Shown piece by piece: positions 14,410 through 22,730 of a stretch of DNA of 50,601 nucleotides. Positions within the stretch are counted from its first letter, which is position 1, and each line of letters begins with the position of its first letter. The translations under genes were made by a program, and so were the position numbers. The notes beneath the pieces are model-generated. The model was not told the origin of the DNA. It worked only from the letters and a program-made list of their open reading frames with translations, and did not search any database. Source of the DNA: Opitutus sp. GAS368 (GTDB lineage Bacteria; Verrucomicrobiota; Verrucomicrobiia; Opitutales; Opitutaceae); the NCBI GenBank assembly GCA_945903465.1, contig CAMDOF010000038.1:1-50601 (forward strand), given 5' to 3'.

Positions 14410-17400
14410 ATGAACTTCCGCCTGCTACTTCTCCTCGCCACTGCCATCTCGGGTGCCGTGCTGCGCGCCGCGGATTGGTCGACTGTCACCGTGCCCGGTG
14501 CGCGCGACGCGGTTCAGGTGCAGGCGGCAGCGGCGACAGGCGGGGCCGCGTGGTACCGCACGTGGGTGAAGGTCCACGATAGTTTCTTTATCAAGCATGA
14601 GCGGAACCTTTACGAAGAGTCGGTCGGGGTGAATATCCGCGACCTGTCCGGCGCGCACGAGGTATGGGTCAACGGCGTGAAGCTCGGCACCGGTGGGGCG
14701 TTTCCTCCGGATTACCGCAGCGGTCGCACGGCGATCCACCGGCACAAGGTTCCCGTCGGCACGCTGCGCAAGGGCGAGTGGAACGAGCTGGCGATCCACG
14801 TGTACAACCCGGCCGGCGCCGGCCCGCAGGGCTTCCTCGGCGACGCGCCGTTCATCATGAATTATTTCATGGAGTGCGTGTTTGCGGGGACTTGGGAGTT
14901 TCGCCCGGGCGATGACTATCAGCCGGGTCCGGCGGTCACGGTGAAACCGCCCGTCACGGCGTTTGATTCCTTCCGTGAATCCAACCGCGTGCTGGGCCGT
15001 GCCCCTCAGGTGCCCGGGCCGCGGCAGTCGCCGGTTGAATCCGCGCAAAAGATGGAAACCGCGCCGGACCTGCAGGCCGATCTCGTGCTGCACGAACCGG
15101 CGATCACGCAACCGTTCCACTTCAGCTTCGACGAGCGCGGTCGCCTTTGGGTCACGCAGTCGCGGCAATATCCGTATCCCGCCGGCGTCACGATGCTCAG
15201 CCGCGACAAGTATTACCGGGCGCACTACGACAAGGTGCCGCCCGCGCCGCCGAATCACGATCGGGGCGCCGATCTCGTGACGATCCACGAGTCGACGAAA
15301 CGCGACGGCGTGTACGACAAGCGCACGGTTTTCCTCGATGGGCTCAACATGGCCAACGCCGCGGTGCGCGGCCACGGCGGAGTGTGGGTGATGCACACGC
15401 CGTACCTCTTGTTCTACCCGGACGCCAACGGGGACGACATCCCCGACGGCCCGCCGGAAGTGCGGCTCGCCGGCTTCGGCTTCGAAGACACCCACTCCGT
15501 CGCCAACGGTCTGGTGTGGGGGCTCGATGGTTGGCTTTACGGCGGGCAAGGCAGTACGACCTCCAGTCGCGTAACGCGGCCCGGCACCGATGCGCCGAAC
15601 GCGCCCGGGGTTTATTTCGAGGGTTGCATGGTGTGGCGGTATCATCCCGACACCCGCGCCTACGAGATATTCGCCGAGGGCAGTGGCAACACGTACGGCC
15701 TCGAGATCGACGCCCAGGGTCGGCTCTACTCCGGCCATAATGGCGGCAACACGCGCGGTTGGCACTACGCGCAGGGCGGCTTCTATCTCATGCAGGGCGT
15801 CGACCCCGGCAAGTTCGGCCCGCCGCGCAATCCCTACGCATTTGGCGAACTGCCGATGATGGCGACGAAGGATCCGGTGGTGCGCTTCACGCATTTCGGC
15901 GCCTACGCGGAAGGCACGGCGATGCCCGCGAAATACGCCGGCATGCTCTTTGCCCTCGATCCGCTGCACAACGTCGTGACCACGAGCGAACGTCAGGCCG
16001 CCGGCGCAACGTTCACGACCACCGACCGCGGTTGGGCGATGCGCAGCTCGGATCCGGCCTTTCGTCCAATCTACATCGCAAACGCACCCGACGGTTCGCT
16101 CTTCGTGAGCGACATGTACGAGTTCTACATCGCGCACGGTCAGCACTATCAGAACCAGATCGATACCACGACCGGCCGCATGTACCGCTTGCGCGGCAAG
16201 GACGCGCCGCTTGAAACGGACACCAACCTCGCGGTGAAATCCACGTCCGAGCTCATCACCCTGCTGTCGCATCCGAACAAGTGGCACCGCCACACCGCGG
16301 TGCGTGTGCTCGGCGAGCGCAAGGATCCGGCGGCGACGGCGGCGTTGCAGCAGGTCATTGCGCGCGACCAAGGCGTGGGGGCACTCAACGCGGTGTGGGC
16401 GTTGCACCAGAGCGCGGGACTTGACGCGGCGACGACGCTGGTTGCGCTGCGGCACGCGGCGGCACCCGTGCGGATGTGGGCCGCGCGCCTGCTCGGAGAC
16501 GAGTGGGGTTTGCAGCGCAACCTCGGGGCCGGCCAGCATGCGGTGGTGCGCCGCAGCGCGGAGGCGGGTCTGTTGCCGAGTACGCTCTTCAATGCGCTGC
16601 TCGCCCAGGCCTCGATCGAACAGAATCCGGAGGCGCTCGCGCAGTTTGCTTCGACGGCGCGCCGGTTGAACGCGGCGCAGGCGCTGCCGCTGGTATCCGC
16701 GGTTTTGTCGCACGCCGAGGCGGTCAATGACGCGTTCATCCCGCTGCTGTGCTGGTGGGTGTTCGAGGCGCACATCCCGGCCGCGAACCGCGAAATCCTG
16801 GCCTTGTTCAACGCGCCCGAACTCTGGCGGCAGCCGATGGTCGCCGAGCATCTCCTGCCGCGCTTGGCCCGGCGTTACGCCGTGGAGGGCAGGCGGCAGG
16901 ATCTGCTTTTGTGCGCGCAGTTGTTTGCCAAGGCTCCGGCGCCAGAGTTGGCCGCGCCTTTGATGAAGGGCCTTGAAGAGGCGTTTCGCGGCCGGCCGAT
17001 GACCGGCCTGCCGGACGAATTGATCGCGAGCCTGAAAGCGGCGGGCCAGGCGCCGCTCGCGCTGCGGCTAAAACAGGGTGAGCCCGCGGCGATCGCGGAT
17101 GCGCTCAAACTTATCGAGGATCCCAAGGCGCGGGCCGACGAGCGGCTGCGGTATGTGCGGGCCTTCGGCGAGGTGCGTGCCGCCGCCGCGGTGCCGGTGC
17201 TGCTCGCGCTCGCGGGCGGTACCGGCAGCGAGGAACTGCGCGGCGCGGCGTTGGGTTCACTTTCGGCGTATGCGGAGGACGCGATCGGTGCGCAGGTCGT
17301 CGCCCTATTGCCCAAGCTCAAGGGCAACGTACAGGTGGCGGCGTTCACGCTCCTCGCCAGCCGGCCGGCGTGGGGGCGGCGGCTCCTGGATGCGGTCCAG

Positions 17401-17991
17401 GGCGGCAAAGTCCGGGCGGTCGCGGTGCCCGACGATGTCGCGAGCCGGTTGCGCCGGAGCAAGGATGCCGCGGTGGGTCCGCTCGCGGCGCGGCTGTTGC
17501 CGGAGGCCGCCCCGGTCGCGGCGGAGTTTCAGCGGCGGATCGATGAGGTGAACGCCATTCTCAAGGCCGGGCCGGGCAACCCGTATTCGGGTGAGGCGAC
17601 TTTCACGGCACGGTGTGCGAGTTGCCACAAGCTCTTCTTCAAGGGCGGCAACGTCGGTCCCGACCTGACGTCGTATCAACGCGACAACCTTGGCACGATG
17701 TTGCTGAGCATCGTCAATCCCAACGCGGAGATCCGCGAAGGCTACCAGTACTACTCGGTCGAGACGACGGATGGTCGTTCGTTGAGCGGATTCTTCGTTG
17801 ACCGCGACAACCAGATTACGGTCCTCCGCGGCCTCGGGGGCGAGAACATCACGTTGCGGGCCTCCGAGATCAAGGACCTGCAGGCGATGGGGCGAAGCCT
17901 GATGCCGGCCGGTTTGCTCGAGGGTCTCGACGAACAGCAGCTGCGGGATCTCTTCGCGTACCTGCGCATTTCCCAGCCGATTTCGCGGTGA
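14410..17991 (+). CDS. PVC-type membrane-bound dehydrogenase with HEAT repeats and C-terminal haem domain
   Basis: This 1193-residue exported protein has a signal peptide at about 1-21. A galactose-binding-like region (20-165) includes VNIRDLSGAHEVWVNGVKLG. A six-bladed propeller-like dehydrogenase domain spans about 220-600 and includes PFHFSFDERGRLWVTQSRQY and GLEIDAQGRLYSGHNGGNTR. HEAT-like repeats occupy about 610-1040. A C-terminal cytochrome c-type motif CASCH follows at residues 1069-1073, with GNVGPDLTSYQRDNLGTMLL after it. This is the architecture of the large PVC-specific haem-binding dehydrogenases found in sugar-degrading loci. They probably oxidise a sugar or alcohol in the periplasm and pass electrons to the respiratory chain. 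The substrate is unknown. It is followed 55 bases later by a co-oriented Gfo/Idh/MocA protein and looks intact. Confidence 0.88.
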   Translation: MNFRLLLLLATAISGAVLRAADWSTVTVPGARDAVQVQAAAATGGAAWYRTWVKVHDSFFIKHERNLYEESVGVNIRDLSGAHEVWVNGVKLGTGGAFPPDYRSGRTAIHRHKVPVGTLRKGEWNELAIHVYNPAGAGPQGFLGDAPFIMNYFMECVFAGTWEFRPGDDYQPGPAVTVKPPVTAFDSFRESNRVLGRAPQVPGPRQSPVESAQKMETAPDLQADLVLHEPAITQPFHFSFDERGRLWVTQSRQYPYPAGVTMLSRDKYYRAHYDKVPPAPPNHDRGADLVTIHESTKRDGVYDKRTVFLDGLNMANAAVRGHGGVWVMHTPYLLFYPDANGDDIPDGPPEVRLAGFGFEDTHSVANGLVWGLDGWLYGGQGSTTSSRVTRPGTDAPNAPGVYFEGCMVWRYHPDTRAYEIFAEGSGNTYGLEIDAQGRLYSGHNGGNTRGWHYAQGGFYLMQGVDPGKFGPPRNPYAFGELPMMATKDPVVRFTHFGAYAEGTAMPAKYAGMLFALDPLHNVVTTSERQAAGATFTTTDRGWAMRSSDPAFRPIYIANAPDGSLFVSDMYEFYIAHGQHYQNQIDTTTGRMYRLRGKDAPLETDTNLAVKSTSELITLLSHPNKWHRHTAVRVLGERKDPAATAALQQVIARDQGVGALNAVWALHQSAGLDAATTLVALRHAAAPVRMWAARLLGDEWGLQRNLGAGQHAVVRRSAEAGLLPSTLFNALLAQASIEQNPEALAQFASTARRLNAAQALPLVSAVLSHAEAVNDAFIPLLCWWVFEAHIPAANREILALFNAPELWRQPMVAEHLLPRLARRYAVEGRRQDLLLCAQLFAKAPAPELAAPLMKGLEEAFRGRPMTGLPDELIASLKAAGQAPLALRLKQGEPAAIADALKLIEDPKARADERLRYVRAFGEVRAAAAVPVLLALAGGTGSEELRGAALGSLSAYAEDAIGAQVVALLPKLKGNVQVAAFTLLASRPAWGRRLLDAVQGGKVRAVAVPDDVASRLRRSKDAAVGPLAARLLPEAAPVAAEFQRRIDEVNAILKAGPGNPYSGEATFTARCASCHKLFFKGGNVGPDLTSYQRDNLGTMLLSIVNPNAEIREGYQYYSVETTDGRSLSGFFVDRDNQITVLRGLGGENITLRASEIKDLQAMGRSLMPAGLLEGLDEQQLRDLFAYLRISQPISR

Positions 17992-18046
17992 GCGCCCCTT
18001 TCTCGTGAACCCAACCCCTCCGACAGCCTCACCGCTCCATTTCCCC

Positions 18047-19078
18047 ATGAATTCTCCGCTTGATCGCCGTACCTTTGTCACCGGCGCAGCCGCCTTCGCC
18101 GCCTCCGCCGCGCTGCTGCGCGGGGCTGCGCCCACGGCCAAACCGTTGCGGTTGGGCTTGATCTCCGCGGCGACCTACGGGCGCAACGGGCCGCGGACGC
18201 TCGGCTCGCACCATGGCACGGCGTTTGCCACGACATTCAATGGCTGGGATGAAGCCCAAGCCGCCCGGTGGAAGGGGACGTTTGTAAAATCGCGGCGCCG
18301 CCTCGACGGCGCGCAGGTGGCGGTGGTGTGGGACCCGGATCTCGCGGCGGCGCGGCAACTCGCCGACGTTTGCGGCATCGCGCGCGTCGCCGAGACGCCG
18401 GAGCAGGCGTGCGAGGGCGTCGACGCGGTGTTGATCATCGACGACGGCAGCGGCGCGCAATGGAAGTACGCGGTTCATCCGCTACGGCGCGGGGTCCCCG
18501 TGTTTTGCGACAAGCCCGTGGCGATGACGGGGCGCGAGGCGCAGGGCATTGCTCGATTAGTCCGGGAGACGCGTACGCCGTTTTTGTCGGCGAGCAGCCT
18601 GCGGTTTGTGCCCGACATCGTGAAGCTCCGCGCCGAGTTGCCGAAGCTCGGGCCGGTGCACCTGGCCAGTGCGGCGTGCGGCAACGAATTAGTCTATTAC
18701 GGCATCCACGCCCTCTCGATGATTTACGCGGTTTTAGGCGGTGGCGCCGTGAGTGCCGTCAATGTCGGCCGCCCCGGACGTAATCTGGTGCGGTTGCGTT
18801 TCCGCGACGAGCGTGACGTTCTCCTCACCGTGGCGGACGCGCAGTGGATGCGGGCGGGTTACGAGATCACACTCCACGGGAAGAAAGGCTGGCGCACGGT
18901 GACGCCGGATCTCGCGAACCTGTACTCCTATTTACTGGAGGCGTTTCTCGAACAATTGCGCACGGGCAAGGAGGCGGTGCCGATCGAGGAGGAGGTTGAA
19001 CTCATTACGGCGCTCGAGGCCGGGCAGCGCTCGCTCGAGCTTGGCCGCGAGGTAACGTTGGCCGAGGTGATGGCGTAG
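18047..19078 (+). CDS. Gfo/Idh/MocA-family oxidoreductase, Tat-exported
   Basis: This 343-residue protein has a twin-arginine-type signal (SPLDRRTFVTGAAAFAASAA). A Rossmann fold follows, with LRLGLISAATYGRNG near residue 34 and DAVLIIDDGSGAQWKYAVHP. The family's catalytic-loop motif is VFCDKPVAMTGREAQGI, whose lysine normally contacts cofactor and substrate. The first strand lacks the standard GxGxxG and reads GLISAATYG, so NAD(P) binding may be altered. These exported oxidoreductases usually act on sugars with a tightly bound nucleotide. The ATG at 18047 begins the Tat signal; a GTG at 18005 in the same frame would extend it without reason. Its place after the haem dehydrogenase suggests shared periplasmic sugar oxidation. 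Confidence 0.85.
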   Translation: MNSPLDRRTFVTGAAAFAASAALLRGAAPTAKPLRLGLISAATYGRNGPRTLGSHHGTAFATTFNGWDEAQAARWKGTFVKSRRRLDGAQVAVVWDPDLAAARQLADVCGIARVAETPEQACEGVDAVLIIDDGSGAQWKYAVHPLRRGVPVFCDKPVAMTGREAQGIARLVRETRTPFLSASSLRFVPDIVKLRAELPKLGPVHLASAACGNELVYYGIHALSMIYAVLGGGAVSAVNVGRPGRNLVRLRFRDERDVLLTVADAQWMRAGYEITLHGKKGWRTVTPDLANLYSYLLEAFLEQLRTGKEAVPIEEEVELITALEAGQRSLELGREVTLAEVMA

Positions 19079-19092
19079 TCGGCGCGCGCGGA

Positions 19093-19299
19093 TTACTCCG
19101 TGGGCCGCTTGGCTTTCGAGCCGGCGCCTTTCCAGACGTTGTCTTCGGGATCGGCGTAGCGGTCGAAAAAGGCGTCCAACCGCTGGGCAAGGTCGGCGCG
19201 AATCGCCTCGGTTCCGGGCCGGCCGTAACGGTTGAAACGTTCCCGCGGATCCTCCTGCATATCGTCGAGTTCGAAGGGTCCGTTCGGAAAGCGCGCCAT
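19093..19299 (-). pseudogene. C-terminal remnant of a sulfatase
   Basis: The minus strand reads MARFPNGPFELDDMQEDPRE, RFNRYGRPGTEAIRADLAQR, then LDAFFDRYADPEDNVW and a basic tail. This matches the end of arylsulfatases, where ELYDLxxDPxE marks the last strand and a helix and RYADP tail follow. It keeps only about 68 of the expected 450-550 residues and has a stop directly upstream of the ATG. The 5' cut lies beside a partial dispersed repeat (19334-19362). No catalytic residue is present. Confidence 0.65.
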
Positions 19300-19333
19300 A
19301 ACTCATCCAAATCCCACCATGCGCCTCCCCTTA

Positions 19334-19362
19334 AACCCCTCCCCCCCGCAAATCCATTCCGC
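19334..19362 (+). repeat. Partial dispersed repeat (AACCCCTCCC type)
   Basis: AAACCCCTCCCCCCCGCAAA and then TCCATTCCG match the left end of the dispersed repeat, and match the reverse complement of 50427-50452 almost base for base. It lies about 35 bases from the cut end of the sulfatase remnant. Confidence 0.6.
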
Positions 19363-19572
19363 GCCTCAACCACCCTTGTACATGCGGGGTCGCCGCCACC
19401 CGCCATTCGCTTCGGCCAAGCTCCGTCACCACCGGCATGATGACACCGCCCAGTCGCGCGCACTGCGTTGAAAGCGCGGTCCGGACCCATCCACGCGCCA
19501 CGCTCAAAGAACCTGCGCCAACAACAACGCTGACCATAATAAAACAATTCTGGTGGGGCGAAAAAGGAGAAC

Positions 19573-19595
19573 ACCGGGGGGACACCGGTTTTTTT
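19573..19595 (+). terminator. Possible intrinsic terminator
   Basis: ACCGG and CCGGT form a 5 bp stem around GGGGACA and are followed at once by a run of seven T. The stem is short. No intact gene reads into it on the plus strand, and the region 19363-19699 otherwise contains only a possible outer-membrane-protein-like tail (ITFGVNGRF before TGA at 19668). Confidence 0.3.
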
Positions 19596-19699
19596 GTTGG
19601 GGATAATTTAACCAAGGCCAACCATTTCTTCGGCACCACGATCACCTTTGGTGTGAACGGCCGATTCTGAACCGGCCACCATCACCGCGGCCATTAAAT

Positions 19700-20650
19700 A
19701 TGAAGGATACATCTCAATCAATTGTGAGCGGGATGACTCGTCGCAGCTTCTTGGGCTGGACCGGAGCAGCCTGCCTCAGCACGCCATTCGGAGCACGCGG
19801 CGGAGGCGCTCCTCGCGAATTCCAGTTTGCTTACTTGACTGACATTCACGTCCAGCCCGAGAAAGGCGCCGGCGAAGGGCTGAGCAAATGTCTCCGCGCC
19901 GTGAACGCGCTCTCGCCGCGGCCTGACTTCGTCCTGACTGGAGGGGACCTCGTCATGGACTCACTCAAGCCCGCGCGGGAACGGATCAAGGTGGAATGGG
20001 ATTTGTTCGACGAATGCTGGAAGCAGCTCGAATTCCCCTCCTACCACACCATCGGAAACCATGACGTCGGCGGCTGGGCTGGTGATTCGCTTCTCCGCCC
20101 GAACGAAGCAGAATAGGGTAAACGCACTTTCGCCGACCGCTACGGACAGGGCCGAACGTGGCGCAGTTTTGACCATTATGGATGGCACATCGTTTTGCTC
20201 GATTCCATTGGTCACGATCCCAGCACGCCCACCGGTTACCTTGGGTGGATTGATGACGAACAAATGGCATGGCTGGATCGAGATTTGCAGCAAACGGGCA
20301 AGGACACGCCAGTCATCATAGTCACCCACATTCCGCTTTTTTCCATCTTGAGCCAGCTGTTCGGTGACCCGCGAAAAGGAGTGAATAAGGAGGGGCTCGT
20401 CAACAACGCGCATGCCGTGCGCAAACTTTTCGCGAAGCGCACTATCAAGCTCGTGCTTAGCGGCCATGGCCACCTGCTGGAACGGATCGATTTCGGCGGC
20501 ATAAGTTATATTCAGGGCGGGGCGGTCTGCGGCAACTGGTGGCGTGGACCAATTCTCGGCAATCCGGAAGGTTTCGGGGTGGTCACGTGCCGCGCTGATG
20601 GTTCGTTCGCCTTCGATTACCGCAGCTTCGGTTGGAAGGTCATCGCGTAA
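19700..20650 (+). pseudogene. Metallophosphoesterase interrupted by one in-frame TAG
   Basis: One continuous frame encodes a calcineurin-like phosphoesterase of about 316 residues with a Tat signal (MTRRSFLGWTGAACLSTP). The metal-binding motifs are all present: LTDIHVQPEKG, LTGGDLVMDS, TIGNHDVGG, VTHIPLF and LSGHGHLLE. A single TAG at 20114-20116 splits it after RPNEAE, and homology resumes in the same frame with GKRTFADRYGQGRTW. Everything else looks under selection, so the change is recent, a sequencing error, or read through. TAG is used as an ordinary stop elsewhere in this window (for example 11522 and 19076). Exported members often act on nucleotides or phosphoesters. Confidence 0.8.
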
Positions 20651-20720
20651 TGATTGATGACTGGGCTTTTCCGAGGAAAGCTGCCTGCCGAGGGCCCGGC
20701 CGATGGGTCGGTCCGCTGGA

Positions 20721-20852
20721 AACCCCCTCCCAGATTTCAGGCGGAATCCACTTTCCTATCAGCCCCCGCCCCAGAATCGGATTCTGGCCGTGACCGCAAG
20801 AAACAGGGTCAAAGTTGCGCCCAAGCGATTAACAAAGGGTGTTTCGTAGGAG
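20721..20852 (+). repeat. Dispersed palindromic repeat, copy 2
   Basis: It begins with AACCCCCTCCC, contains TTTCCTATCAGCCCCCGCC and the hairpin CCAGAATCGGATTCTGG (20771-20787). It continues GCCGTGACCGCAAGAAAC, then a segment with GCGCCCAAGCGATTAACAAA, and ends GTGTTTCGTAGGAG. The right edge coincides with the cut 3' end of a DUF1016 gene fragment on the opposite strand. Confidence 0.85.
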
Positions 20853-20869
20853 GAGCCATCGCGACGACC

Positions 20870-21309
20870 TCGGTCGCTTCTGGGGGGGCGAGTGCGCGAA
20901 CCCGGTGCTCAAGTTGAACCACGGCCCACTCGTGGTGATTTGCCTCGGTCGCGAGCGCGCGGCGCAGCTTGGTGTCGGCCATGGGGCTCAACGTGCGAAA
21001 GTGGGCCCAGGTCAATTTGGGCCACGTGGCCCAAATTGGGAATGCGCAGTAGAATGGGTCGCAGCGCTGCCACCCGCTGCGCGCGAGCTGCAAATCGGCG
21101 GCGAGCCGGAGAATGGTTTTGGCGCCGTAATCCGCCCGATCCTGGTTCGCCAGGATGTGGTGGCGAATGAGCCGGCCGGTTTCGTGATACGTGCGTACCT
21201 TGGCGTGGTCGGCGGCGCGCTGGCCCGAAAACAATGGCACCTTCACCGCCGCCCGCAGCTCGGCGGAGGACTTCGGGAAGTTCGCAGGTGTGCTCGCGCG
21301 CGTGGCCAT
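20870..21309 (-). pseudogene. DUF1016 (YhcG-like PDDEXK nuclease) N-terminal fragment
   Basis: From an ATG at 21309 the minus strand encodes VRTYHETGRLIRHHILANQD, RADYGAKTILRLAADL and WPKLTWAHFRTLSPMADTKL, then HHEWAVVQLEHRVRAL. This is the N-terminal helical domain of DUF1016/YhcG proteins. In complete proteins of about 330-380 residues a C-terminal PDDEXK nuclease domain follows, and it is missing here. The frame ends in residues encoded by dispersed-repeat copy 2 (TKHPLLIAWAQL). Repeat copy 3 lies just beyond its 5' end, so the fragment is bracketed by repeats. DUF1016 proteins occur in mobile and defence-related regions. Confidence 0.65.
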
Positions 21310-21357
21310 GGGGAACAGCGTCTCCGATTTTGTGCCGCCGCTTCTGCCGATGGCACT

Positions 21358-21511
21358 AAATCCCTCCCTGATCCGATCCCCCCTGAAAATCCAATTTCCT
21401 ATCAGCCAATTTCCTATCAGCCCCCCGCCCTGAAATCGGATTTTGGCCGTGACGGAAAGAAACCGGGTCAACATTGCGCCCAAGCGATTAACAAATAGTT
21501 TTTCTTAGGAG
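21358..21511 (+). repeat. Dispersed palindromic repeat, copy 3
   Basis: It is the same layout as copies 1 and 2, with the 15-base block AATTTCCTATCAGCC duplicated in tandem. The hairpin is here CTGAAATCGGATTTTGG-like (about 21430-21446). One base pair is changed on both arms relative to the other copies, so pairing is kept. The right end is AGTTTTTCTTAGGAG (21497-21511), where a truncated minus-strand gene begins. Confidence 0.85.
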
Positions 21512-21779
21512 CCGGACCCCGTCCGTAGCCCGGATCGGCCGCGCGCCACGCCTGCACTCGCGCGACGTTTTCCGGCCCGCGAAAATAGTCGCGATTTTTC
21601 GGCCGACCGAGCCAACGCGCCTGGCTCGCCGCCTTACTCACCCGGCGACATGCTGAAGCCACGTGGGGTTTCGCCCGCTCGGCCGGATCGTAGTGAAAGG
21701 GCGGATGGCTGACGTCGGCGTATCCGAACTGGTCGCATTGAGAGAGGACTTGGCGGACAGCACCCGCGAATGCCTCCAC
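21512..21779 (-). pseudogene. Truncated small protein resembling transposase-associated CxxC proteins
   Basis: The minus strand reads ACRRVSKAASQARWLGRPKN, RDYFRGPENVARVQAWRAAD and PGYGRGPAP before repeat-encoded residues (YLLIAWAQC). I recall the combination SKAASQxRWLxxPENRDYFRGPEHVxRVxxWRxxHPGYWR in small cysteine-rich proteins next to insertion sequences in Planctomycetes and Verrucomicrobia. The end is cut by dispersed-repeat copy 3. The N-terminal part is not clearly in the family. No function is established. The bases 21780-22018 show no gene. Confidence 0.4.
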
Positions 21780-22018
21780 CTATTTTTCCCAGGGTCTCAC
21801 CTGTTACCACGCGCGTGACTGGACCGGAGCCCGCGGCTAATTCGAGCGCAGCGCAGCGCTGGAGTCCAACCGGCCAGATCGCGATCCCGGAATTACGAGC
21901 AACCCGTCACTCGTTTTTCTAGCGCTGGTAGCGGAGCACTCCCACCGGCCCGCACCGCCTGAGTGGAACGGAGTCTACGGGATGCCCGACAAGTAAATGG
22001 CCGCAGCGTCGGCAACCT

Positions 22019-22708
22019 TCACTTCGGCGCCGTTTTTCCTGCTTTGGCGCTGAGGGCCACCGCCTGATTTTTCGCAACCGTCGCGAGCTGGCTGGGCGGC
22101 AGTCCCTGGACGACAGAGTCCAACAACTCGCGCGCCACGGCGACATTGCCGTCGTTCGCAAGCTGCGCGGCGGCCGCGATGGCGGCCTGCGCCGCCGGCA
22201 CTCGCAACTCGGCGGGACCACTCGCGAGCACTTGCTGCAGCGTCTTCGTCGCACCGCGGTTCGCGATCATACCGAGGGAGGCAATCGCTTCCTCAGCCAC
22301 ACCACGTTTCGGATCGAGGGCCAATTTCTGCAGCTCGGGCACCGCCGCGACTTCGCGACGCACCCCGAGTGAATTCACGGCGCCAGCCAGATAGCGGCCT
22401 TCGAGCGTGGGTAATCCATTTCGCAATGCGACACCTGCCGAGGGATCTTTGATGCCTTCGAGTCCGCTGCGCGCGTAGTCGGCGAGGTGTTCCTTGTTCA
22501 GCAGCGCCGCCAACGGCGCCACCGAATTGGGACCGCCGAAGTCCCCGAGTTCCTGGCACGCGCGGGCTTTTTCATTGAGCCCGGCATCGGACGCGAGCAC
22601 GGCGAGCGCCGCCGACTCGACCGGGCTCTGTTTTGCCTCGGGAATTGCGGAGCACCCGGCCAAGGCGAGGAGCAAAACGGCAGGAAGGAGAGAACGAATA
22701 AGTTTCAT
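22019..22708 (-). CDS. HEAT-repeat lipoprotein
   Basis: This 229-residue protein starts MKLIRSLLPAVLLLALAGCS, a lipoprotein signal with lipobox LAGC and a lipidated cysteine near residue 19. The rest is a series of about five helical-pair repeats (for example ELGDFGGPNSVAPLAALLN and AAVPELQKLALDPKRGVAEE) with the Ala/Leu spacing of HEAT repeats. It has no enzymatic motif and is probably a scaffold anchored to a membrane. It lies 22 bases downstream of a co-oriented Gfo/Idh/MocA gene, so the two form a transcription unit. The ATG at 22708 is chosen because it starts the signal; the longer frame to 22786 overlaps the upstream gene. Such HEAT lipoproteins often accompany exported oxidoreductases in PVC bacteria. 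Confidence 0.75.
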   Translation of the reverse strand: MKLIRSLLPAVLLLALAGCSAIPEAKQSPVESAALAVLASDAGLNEKARACQELGDFGGPNSVAPLAALLNKEHLADYARSGLEGIKDPSAGVALRNGLPTLEGRYLAGAVNSLGVRREVAAVPELQKLALDPKRGVAEEAIASLGMIANRGATKTLQQVLASGPAELRVPAAQAAIAAAAQLANDGNVAVARELLDSVVQGLPPSQLATVAKNQAVALSAKAGKTAPK

Positions 22709-22730
22709 TGGGTAACCACGGGGCTTGGGT

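Noticed and set aside
14425..16851. 808-codon open frame on the minus strand
   Set aside because: It is the shadow of the haem dehydrogenase at 14410 in a high-GC genome; its translation is Arg/His-rich with no domain. Long antisense frames at 9095-10735, 1459-3147 and 31103-32674 were rejected for the same reason.
19437..19670. 77-codon frame ending ITFGVNGRF as an outer-membrane protein tail
   Set aside because: The last residues fit a beta-barrel signal but the upstream part does not resemble a barrel, so it was not listed as a gene.
19700..20650. TAG recoded as an amino acid (Trp, Tyr or pyrrolysine)
   Set aside because: TAG ends intact genes in this window (10064, 11522, 19076), and the in-frame TAGs lie mostly in genes with other lesions.
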